Positions 30,907 to 36,365 of a stretch of DNA of 36,365 bases are shown here, in pieces; the stretch's first letter is position 1, and every line of letters begins with the position of its first letter. Source of the DNA: Methanobacteriota archaeon (GTDB lineage: Archaea > Thermoplasmatota > Thermoplasmata > Methanomassiliicoccales > Methanomethylophilaceae). Made by a program: the position numbers and the translations under genes. Location of the stretch: positions 1-36,365 of the forward strand of contig JAAYAP010000043.1 of NCBI GenBank assembly GCA_012719315.1, in the 5' to 3' direction. Under the pieces are notes generated by a model. That model ran no database searches. It had not been told where the DNA came from and saw nothing but the letters and a program-made list of their open reading frames with translations.

Positions 30907-32202
30907 ATGACCAAGGGCGGCAAGACCGTGTTCGATCCCGTGCACGGGAGCGTGAAGGTCTCCGGCCTCCAGTTGGAGCTGCTGGACCGCCACGAGATGC
31001 AGAGGCTGCGCTACGTCAGGCAGCTGGACATGGGTTATCTGGTCTTCCCGGGCGCGAACCACACGCGGTTCGAGCATTGCCTGGGCACCTTCCACCTCGC
31101 CGGACGCATGGCGGACGCGCTGGAACTGACCGGGACGGAGAAGGCGGAGGTGGTCACGGCGGGGCTGCTGCACGACATCTCGCACGCACCCCTGTCGCAC
31201 ACGCTGGAGGAGTTGATCGTCGAACGCACCGGCAAGGACCACATGAGCATGGCCAGGGAGATCGTCATGGGCCGGACGCAGACCTTCCGCGAGCGTGACG
31301 CGGACCTCTTCGGCGGGACCTGCTCCATCGCCGAGGCGATCGCCGACGCGGGACTCGATCCCGGGCGCGTCTGCGACATCATCGAGCATCCGCGCTCGCG
31401 CTCGCCGTCCGCCGGATGGAGGTCGCATTTCTCGCCCGAGGACCTCCTCCATCAGATCATCCACGGGCCGATCGACGCCGACCAGATGGATTATCTCCTG
31501 AGGGATGCCCACTACACCGGGGTGAAGTGGGGGGCGATCGACGTGGAGCGCATCCTCGACACGATCGGGGTCTGCAACAACCGCCTGGTCATCGACCGGG
31601 GCGGCACGGTCGCCGCCGAGGGCCTGATGATGGCGCGGTCGATGATGTACTCAGCGGTCTACTACCACCTCACGGTGAGGATCTTCAAGATGATGCTGGT
31701 CAAGGCGGTGGAGTGCTCGGCCGTCGACCTCGGCGCGGTGCACACCTGGAACGATGCCGACCTCTTCGACGCGCTCGTCGCCGAAGGCGGACGGCCGTCC
31801 CTGCTGGCCCGCTCGGTGATGTCGCGCCGCCCTTACAAGACGGCGCTGACCCTCCGCAGCGAGGAGACGGACGAGGAGACGGCGGCGATGCTGGCCCGGT
31901 ACACCCCGTACGGGTCGCGACGGGCGCTGGAGGAGGAGCTGGCCGGCAAGCTGGGCCTGGACGTGTCCGAGGTGATCGTCGACATGCCCTCCGAAGCGGC
32001 GATGCTCTCCAAGGCCAGGATCGGCAAGACCGACGTGGCGGTGCTCGACGGCAACGGCAGGGTCAGGCCGCTGACGCGCCTGTCGTCGGTGGCCAAGGGC
32101 CTGCAGTCCCGCGATCCGTTCGGATGGAAGCTCTCGATCGCGGTGCCGGCAGGGCACGAGGAGAGGGCGGCCGCGGCCGCCCGTCGGATCCTCAGCCTTT
32201 GA
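30907..32202 (+). CDS. SAMHD1/dGTPase-like HD-domain phosphohydrolase
   Basis: 431 aa. The VFDPVHGSVKVSGLQLELLDRHEMQRLRYV start is typical of SAMHD1-like HD proteins, whose best known activity is hydrolysis of dNTPs to nucleosides and triphosphate. Metal site: H57 in HTRFEHCLG, H89-D90 in LLHDISHAP, and a distal Asp in IDADQMDYLLRDAHYTG (about 187-203). The C-terminal ~120 residues vary and end in an Ala/Arg-rich stretch encoded by an 18-bp palindrome. The gene overlaps the convergent rtcB by 11 nt. A role in controlling dNTPs is plausible; the substrate is not shown. Confidence 0.9.
   Translation: MTKGGKTVFDPVHGSVKVSGLQLELLDRHEMQRLRYVRQLDMGYLVFPGANHTRFEHCLGTFHLAGRMADALELTGTEKAEVVTAGLLHDISHAPLSHTLEELIVERTGKDHMSMAREIVMGRTQTFRERDADLFGGTCSIAEAIADAGLDPGRVCDIIEHPRSRSPSAGWRSHFSPEDLLHQIIHGPIDADQMDYLLRDAHYTGVKWGAIDVERILDTIGVCNNRLVIDRGGTVAAEGLMMARSMMYSAVYYHLTVRIFKMMLVKAVECSAVDLGAVHTWNDADLFDALVAEGGRPSLLARSVMSRRPYKTALTLRSEETDEETAAMLARYTPYGSRRALEEELAGKLGLDVSEVIVDMPSEAAMLSKARIGKTDVAVLDGNGRVRPLTRLSSVAKGLQSRDPFGWKLSIAVPAGHEERAAAAARRILSL
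32165..32182. repeat. Perfect 18-bp GC palindrome at a convergent gene junction
   Basis: GGGCGGCCGCGGCCGCCC reads identically on both strands. It lies inside the last codons of the HD gene, 10 bp before the rtcB stop (32192) and 20 bp from its own stop. It could form a hairpin in either transcript and so act as a two-way 3'-end signal in the absence of intergenic space. Confidence 0.55.
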
Positions 32203-33643
32203 CGACGCCGATCGGCCTCAGCCGCACGACCCTGTCGGCGATCCCGGCGTCGCAGACGACCCTGATGACCTCGTCGACGTCCTTGTACGCCAGGGGAGCC
32301 TCCTCCCTCAGCCCTTCGTCGGTGCCGCTGCGGAGGCAGATGCCGCTCTCGGCCATGCCCTCCTTGATCGCCTTGGCGCTGGTGCTGCCGATGGCGGCCT
32401 TGCGCGACAGCCGGCGGCCGGCGCCGTGGCAGGCCGAGCCGAACGTCTCGTCCATCGCGCCCTGCCGGCCGGCGAGCACGTAGGTGCCGGCCATCATGTC
32501 GCCCGGGACGATGACCGGCTGCCCGAGCTCGCGGTACTCCGGGGCGATCTCCCGTCTGCCGGGGGCGAAGGCGCGGGTCGCGCCCTTCCTGTGCACCAGG
32601 ACGTCCATGTCGCGGCCGTCCACTCTGTGGCGCTCCTTCTTGGCGATGTTGTGGGCGACATCGTAGACCATCCGCATGCCCATGTCCTCGGCCGATCCGC
32701 CGAGGGCGTTCTCGAACGACTCCCTGATCCAATGGGTGATCATCTGCCGGTTGGCCCAGGCGTAGTTGGCCCCGCAGCACATCGCCTTGTAGTAATCGTC
32801 GCCCTGCCGCGAGGACAGCGGGGCGCAGGCCAGCTGCCGGTCCGGCAGCTCCACCGAGTTCTCCCTGATGTAGCGTTCCATGACCTGGAGGTGATCGGTG
32901 GCGATCTGGTGCCCGCACCCTCTGGAGCCGCAATGCACGGTGACGGTGACCGTGCCCTCGCGGAGCCCGAATCCCGTGGCGGTGCGTTCGTCGTAGACGG
33001 TGTCGACGACGTCCAGCTCCAGGAAGTGGTTGCCGGAGCCCAGCGACCCCAGCTGGGGGATGCCCCGTTTGAGGGCCTTGTCGCTGACCTTCGCGGGGTC
33101 GGCGTCCTCCATGCACCCGCCTTCCTCGGTGACCGCGAGGTCGCTCTCCCATCCGTAGCCGTTCTCGACCGCCCAGGCCGATCCGCGCCTGAGGATGTCG
33201 TCGAGGTCCTTGCCGGTGAGCTTGGTCAGGCCCTTGGAGCCGAGGCCCGAGGGGACGTTCCGGTACAGCTCGTCCATCAAGCCGCCGAGCCTGCCCCCGA
33301 TGTCCTCCGGCGTCAGGTCGGACGCGATCAGGCGCACCCCGCAGTTGATGTCGAAGCCGATGCCGCCGGGGGAGATGGAGCCGGTGTCGGCATCGACCGC
33401 GGCCACGCCGCCGATGGGGAACCCGTACCCCCAGTGTATGTCGGGCATCGCCAGCGAGCTCCCGACGATCCCCGGCAGGCAGGCGACGTTGGCCGCCTGC
33501 TGCGGCGCGTTGTCGCTTCTGATCTGCTCGATCATGGACTCGCTGGCGTATATCACGGCATTGGTCCTCATGCCCGGCATGTAGTCTTGGGGTATCTCCC
33601 ATCTGTTCTCGTCGATCCTGTTAAGCGTGCCGTTCCATGCCAT
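32192..33643 (-). CDS. rtcB: RNA-splicing ligase RtcB
   Basis: A 483-aa GTP-dependent ligase that joins 2',3'-cyclic phosphate and 5'-OH ends, completing archaeal tRNA intron splicing. Metal and guanylate residues are visible in MPDIHWGYGFPIGG, GGIGFDINCGVRL (Mn-binding Cys), LGSLGSGNHFLEL, VHCGSRGCGHQ, HRKGATRAF and the nucleophile region ACHGAGRRLSRKAA. The length is normal and no intein is present, though rtcB is often invaded. AGGAGGG about 10 nt upstream and a TATA box at 33666-33676 support the ATG at 33643. The tRNA-His gene lies just upstream on the same strand. Confidence 0.97.
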   Translation of the reverse strand: MAWNGTLNRIDENRWEIPQDYMPGMRTNAVIYASESMIEQIRSDNAPQQAANVACLPGIVGSSLAMPDIHWGYGFPIGGVAAVDADTGSISPGGIGFDINCGVRLIASDLTPEDIGGRLGGLMDELYRNVPSGLGSKGLTKLTGKDLDDILRRGSAWAVENGYGWESDLAVTEEGGCMEDADPAKVSDKALKRGIPQLGSLGSGNHFLELDVVDTVYDERTATGFGLREGTVTVTVHCGSRGCGHQIATDHLQVMERYIRENSVELPDRQLACAPLSSRQGDDYYKAMCCGANYAWANRQMITHWIRESFENALGGSAEDMGMRMVYDVAHNIAKKERHRVDGRDMDVLVHRKGATRAFAPGRREIAPEYRELGQPVIVPGDMMAGTYVLAGRQGAMDETFGSACHGAGRRLSRKAAIGSTSAKAIKEGMAESGICLRSGTDEGLREEAPLAYKDVDEVIRVVCDAGIADRVVRLRPIGVVKG

Positions 33644-33665
33644 GGTTGATGGACCCTCCTGCGGG

Positions 33666-33676
33666 TATTAAAAATC
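33666..33676 (-). promoter_or_regulatory. TATA-like box of rtcB
   Basis: The minus strand reads GATTTTTAATA about 25-30 bp before the rtcB start. Its T-run begins 6 nt after the encoded CCA of tRNA-His, so the same bases may also end tRNA transcription. Confidence 0.5.
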
Positions 33677-33681
33677 AAAGG

Positions 33682-33759
33682 TGGGGCCCGAGCCGAGATT
33701 TGAACACGAGTCGGGGGATCCACAATCCCCTAGGATAACCAGGCTACCCTACTCGGGCC
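33682..33759 (-). tRNA. tRNA-His(GTG) with encoded G-1 and CCA
   Basis: Minus-strand cloverleaf. Acceptor GCCCGAG (33752-33758) pairs fully with CTCGGGC (33686-33692). The discriminator is C (33685), opposite an encoded G-1 (33759), the histidine identity pair. CCA follows at 33682-33684. Anticodon stem GGGGA/TCCCC encloses loop TTGTGGA with anticodon GTG (33721-33723). The T-loop is TTCAAAT; the T-stem TCGTG/CTCGG has one T-T mismatch (52:62) and one wobble. No intron. The promoter box CATTTATTAAC lies at 33787-33797, about 34 bp upstream. Confidence 0.93.
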
Positions 33760-33786
33760 ATATGATACGGCGCTGATTATGTCGCC

Positions 33787-33797
33787 GTTAATAAATG
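33787..33797 (-). promoter_or_regulatory. TATA-like box of tRNA-His
   Basis: The minus strand reads CATTTATTAAC, 30-38 bp before the tRNA 5' end, the usual archaeal tRNA promoter spacing. Confidence 0.5.
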
Positions 33798-33860
33798 TTT
33801 CTGATTCGCGGGATCCCGGCGGCATCCGGCCGGTCCCGGGCTCCGGAACGGGCGCATGAG

Positions 33861-33868
33861 TATATTTA
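33861..33868 (+). promoter_or_regulatory. TATA box of argF
   Basis: TATATTTA lies about 26 bp before the ATG at 33892, which marks that codon as a leaderless start and excludes the in-frame ATG at 33856. Confidence 0.6.
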
Positions 33869-33891
33869 GTCCTGCGGACATAGGTGTGCAC

Positions 33892-34806
33892 ATGGCAAAG
33901 AAGAATCTGATATCCGTCCTGGATATGAAGGATGAGTGGCCGGATCTGGTGGAGCTCTCGGTCAAGCTGAAGGCCGAGCGCGGCAACCACGGCGCGCCGC
34001 TCAAGGGCAAGACCCTGGCGATGATGTTCGAGAAACCCAGCACCCGGACGCGCATCTCCTTCGACGTGGCGATGACCGAGCTGGGCGGGCATGCGCTCTA
34101 CATCGACATCCCCAGCATGCAGATGGGCCACGGGGAGACGGTCGAGGACACGGCCAAGGTGATGAGCCGGTTCGTGCACGCGATCATGTACCGCGCCTTC
34201 GACTACAAGATCATGGACAAGGTGGGGGACAGCGCCACCATACCGGTGATCAGCGGGCTCGACAACCTCGAGCATCCCTGCCAGGCCCTGGCCGACATGC
34301 TCACGGTCAAGGAGAAGAAGGGCTCGTTCCGCGGCAGGAAGCTGGTCTACCTCGGCGACGGCAACAACGTCTGCAACTCGCTGCTGTACGCGTCGGCCAT
34401 CGTCGGTCTGGACATGGTCGCCTGCTGCCCCGCGACGCGGATGCCCAACGCGGAGATCATGCTCAACGCTTCGCGCATCGCCGATGCCAACGGCAGCAGC
34501 ATCAGCGCCTCGCACAACCCCCTCGAGGCCTGCAAGGACGCCGACATACTGTACACGGACACCTGGGTGTCGATGGGCGACGAGACCCCGGTCGAGAAGG
34601 CGGTCAAGATCTTCCAGATGTATCAGATAAACGATGACCTGCTCGCGTTGGCGAAGCCGGACTGCATCGTCATGCACTGCCTGCCCGCCCACAGGGGGCA
34701 GGAGATCACCGCCGAGGTCATGGACGGGCCTCAGAGCGTCGTCTTCGACCAGGCGGAGAACCGGCTGCACGCGCAGAAGGCGGTGCTCTACACCCTGCTC
34801 AGATGA
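33892..34806 (+). CDS. argF: Ornithine carbamoyltransferase
   Basis: A 304-aa enzyme that makes citrulline from ornithine and carbamoyl phosphate in arginine synthesis. The carbamoyl-phosphate loop EKPSTRTRISF (about residues 46-56), the HPCQALADMLT motif, YLGDGNNVCNSLL, the ornithine-side DTWVSMGDE and the C-terminal HCLPAHRGQEI are all present, and these distinguish it from aspartate carbamoyltransferase. The start was set from the TATA spacing and the MAKKNLISVLD N-terminus. Its last 8 nt overlap the end of the convergent DHH gene. Confidence 0.97.
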   Translation: MAKKNLISVLDMKDEWPDLVELSVKLKAERGNHGAPLKGKTLAMMFEKPSTRTRISFDVAMTELGGHALYIDIPSMQMGHGETVEDTAKVMSRFVHAIMYRAFDYKIMDKVGDSATIPVISGLDNLEHPCQALADMLTVKEKKGSFRGRKLVYLGDGNNVCNSLLYASAIVGLDMVACCPATRMPNAEIMLNASRIADANGSSISASHNPLEACKDADILYTDTWVSMGDETPVEKAVKIFQMYQINDDLLALAKPDCIVMHCLPAHRGQEITAEVMDGPQSVVFDQAENRLHAQKAVLYTLLR

Positions 34807-36211
34807 ATTGAATCGAGACCAGGTCCTCGACGATCTCCAGGAAATCCTCTTCCATGCCGAGGGGTATGGTGGCGCCGGCGGCCACGCGGTGGCCGCCTCC
34901 GTAACCCCCGACCAGCTCGGCCGCCTTCTTCATGACGAAGGAGAGGTCGAGCCCGCGGTCGGCGAGCGCGTACGTGGCCCTGGCGGAGACCTTGATCCCC
35001 TCGTCGGATTCGGCGAAGGCGATCAGCGGCAGTTCGCGCCGGGCGTTCCCGGAGTTGACCAGCATGCCGGCGACGATGCCGACGATGGTCTCGCGGATCT
35101 CGGGCCCGGAATCGAAGTACTGGATGAACCGGCGTTCGCGGATGAGCCGGTTGTCCCTGACGTAGGCGAGCGCGGCCGAGATGTTGCGCCGATGGTTCTC
35201 GCGATTCCGTTCGGCGTCCTCCAGGGCGGTGAGGTCGCCTTTGCAGATCCTCAGGCCGGTGGCGGCATCGTCGTACCTGCCGCACGAGTTGAGGATGGTG
35301 GAATACTCCTTGGCGTCCCTGAGCCCGCTGCCGCGCCCGTACCTGGGTATGGTGTAGACCTCGCCGAACATGGCGGGGCCGGCCGCCGTCTCCTCGGCCC
35401 GGTAGAGCAACTCAGCGGTCGCTCTGGATTTCTCGTCGACCTCGAGGTCGTTCCACACCCGCCATGCTTTGCCGTCCCTCAGGGGTATGTCCAGGTCCCC
35501 GAAGAACCTGACGCAGCCCTCGCGGTCGCCGGAGAGCCCCGGCATCGACGGGTCGCCGCAGTACTGGAGCAGCTGCACCAGCGGGCGCGTCTCCCGGCCG
35601 AACAGCCGGATGTCGTCCTCGATGATCACATCGCCGGCGGCGACCGCATCCCCGAGCACGAGGCGGTTGCACCCGCTCAGGCCGGTGCCCCGGCTGTCCT
35701 GGAAATCGCCCACCGCGCCGATCACGCCCAGGTAGGCGAGGTCGCGGTTGGCGGGGTCGATCGTCTTCGACAGCAGGTACGCCATGCCGGCGCCGCAGAT
35801 CTCGCTGGTGCCGTCGATCCCGTAATTATGCGGGTTCAGATGGTGGATGGCGGTGAAATCGTCGATGCGGGTCTGATTGACCCGGAAGCCGGTGTCGGGG
35901 ACGTGATGGTCGGTGATTATGATGCCGGGCCGCTCGAACCGGGAGAGGTAGCCGCTGCCCAGGTCGGTCAGCCAGACGAGGTCGGCGGTCCCGTTGTTGA
36001 TGCGCTCCACGGCCGCGTCGGTGATCTGCTTCTCGAAAGTCACGGTGTGCGGGATGCCGAGCCTCTCCAGCGTCGTCGATGCCACCGCGCCCGCGGTGAT
36101 GCCGTCGGCGTCTATGTGGGTTATCACCTCCGCGTCGCCCGCCGAACGCACGGCCGCCGCAGCCTTCGCCAGGTCGGCTTCGAACCTCCTCTCGGCCTCG
36201 GCCGACATCAT
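34799..36211 (-). CDS. DHH/DHHA1 single-strand exonuclease-like phosphoesterase (archaeal RecJ/GAN type)
   Basis: About 470 aa. DHH motifs are in order: THIDADGITAGAVAS (motif I), LTDLGSG (motif II), TDHHVPD (the DHH itself) and GAVGDFQDS; the C-terminal DHHA1 domain has GGGHRVAAGA. Length and layout fit archaeal RecJ-like proteins such as GAN, a 5'-3' exonuclease that binds the GINS part of the replicative helicase. Related archaeal paralogues have other roles, so the assignment to GAN is tentative. GGAGGG just upstream favours ATG 36211 or 36208 over the GTG at 36226; a TATA-like box lies at 36251-36260. Confidence 0.88.
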   Translation of the reverse strand: MMSAEAERRFEADLAKAAAAVRSAGDAEVITHIDADGITAGAVASTTLERLGIPHTVTFEKQITDAAVERINNGTADLVWLTDLGSGYLSRFERPGIIITDHHVPDTGFRVNQTRIDDFTAIHHLNPHNYGIDGTSEICGAGMAYLLSKTIDPANRDLAYLGVIGAVGDFQDSRGTGLSGCNRLVLGDAVAAGDVIIEDDIRLFGRETRPLVQLLQYCGDPSMPGLSGDREGCVRFFGDLDIPLRDGKAWRVWNDLEVDEKSRATAELLYRAEETAAGPAMFGEVYTIPRYGRGSGLRDAKEYSTILNSCGRYDDAATGLRICKGDLTALEDAERNRENHRRNISAALAYVRDNRLIRERRFIQYFDSGPEIRETIVGIVAGMLVNSGNARRELPLIAFAESDEGIKVSARATYALADRGLDLSFVMKKAAELVGGYGGGHRVAAGATIPLGMEEDFLEIVEDLVSIQFI

Positions 36212-36250
36212 CGTCCCTCCGTTCACGGCCTCCGGTATGCGGCAGGGGGC

Positions 36251-36260
36251 AAAATACTTT
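36251..36260 (-). promoter_or_regulatory. TATA-like box of the DHH gene
   Basis: The minus strand reads AAAGTATTTT about 40 bp before the chosen start, leaving a short leader that carries the GGAGGG site. Confidence 0.4.
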
Positions 36261-36275
36261 CCCGGAACCGGCCGT

Positions 36276-36365
36276 TCATACCGCTCCGCCGCGCATCCAC
36301 TCCGGCATGCCGCCGTCCGGCGACGATCCCGCCCGGCCGTCGATCCGCGGGACGACCACCGGCAG
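36276..36365 (-). CDS. Possible C-terminal end of an unidentified gene
   Basis: The minus strand is open from the window edge for 29 codons and ends in TGA at 36278-36276; the last residues read MPEWMRGGAV. In GC-rich DNA such an open stretch can occur by chance, but its place just before the promoter of the DHH gene suits the tail of an upstream gene. No family is recognised. Confidence 0.3.
   Translation of the reverse strand: MPVVVPRIDGRAGSSPDGGMPEWMRGGAV

Noticed and set aside
33806..33860. GC-rich CCGG-containing inverted repeats before argF
   Set aside because: Short, imperfect and not clearly placed for a terminator or operator; could be chance in GC-rich DNA.
33856..33891. N-terminal extension of ornithine carbamoyltransferase from ATG 33856
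   Set aside because: The TATA box lies inside this stretch and the family N-terminus fits the ATG at 33892.
1..36365. CRISPR array, insertion sequence, prophage or integrase-linked island
   Set aside because: No regularly spaced direct repeats, no transposase, integrase or phage genes, and no shift in base composition were seen.
1..36365. In-frame TAG read as pyrrolysine, as in some methylotrophic methanogens
   Set aside because: Every recognised gene ends at its expected family length, and no methylamine methyltransferase is present.

Overview
The window reads as a dense, high-GC chromosomal stretch (roughly 60-65% G+C by eye) of a methanogenic euryarchaeon. Archaeal hallmarks are a DP2-type DNA polymerase large subunit, RNA polymerase subunit D, archaeal ribosomal proteins S13, S4, S11 and L10e, RNase P subunit Rpp21, Dph2, type-2 methionine aminopeptidase, RtcB and ether-lipid genes. 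MtxX (methanogenesis marker 4) points to a methanogen. My best guess for the lineage is Thermoplasmata, order Methanomassiliicoccales, from general sequence character; that placement is inference. I see no phage, insertion sequence, CRISPR array or intein. Most transcription units have an AT-rich TATA-like box 22-35 bp before the start codon, so many messages are probably leaderless, while genes inside operons overlap by 1-4 nt or have GGAGG-type ribosome sites.

Layout, left to right. 1-2054: three coupled + genes (metallo-beta-lactamase fold hydrolase cut by the window edge, Sua5, methionine aminopeptidase). 2093-2177: tRNA-Leu(CAA). 2247-4763: rps13-rps4-rps11-rpoD behind a structured leader. 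4815-9203 (-): nog1-polC. 9304-13365 (-): a 1353-aa exported or membrane-anchored protein with a lamin-tail domain. 13500-16492 (+): tetraether lipid synthase (tes), a two-cluster ferredoxin and geranylgeranyl reductase. 16557-19140 (-): aminotransferase, unknown protein, mevalonate kinase. 19226-20745 (+): small membrane protein plus HD hydrolase. 20747-22641 (-): Rpp21, YhbY-like RNA-binding protein, seryl-tRNA synthetase. 22881-24394 (+): L10e, Dph2. 24431-26957 (+): mtxX, queD, queC, queE. 26961-28135 (-): NifX/NafY-like protein and Mrp/NBP35 ATPase. 28225-29243 (+): VOC protein and iron-sulfur flavoprotein. 29250-29972 (-): unknown Cys-rich protein. 30042-32202 (+): PUA protein, SepF-like protein, SAMHD1-like HD protein. 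32192-33759 (-): RtcB and tRNA-His. 33892-34806 (+): ornithine carbamoyltransferase. 34799-36211 (-): DHH/RecJ-like phosphoesterase, then a possible gene tail at the right edge.

Functionally the window combines information processing (translation, tRNA modification, transcription, replication) with membrane lipid synthesis. Mevalonate kinase feeds isoprenoid precursors; geranylgeranyl reductase with ferredoxin saturates the chains; Tes joins two chains into membrane-spanning tetraethers. The most rewarding items for a second look are the tes-ferredoxin-GGR operon, the giant lamin-tail protein, the PUA-SepF-HD operon in which SepF lacks the usual membrane anchor, the hairpin-rich rps13 leader, and single stem mismatches in both tRNAs.
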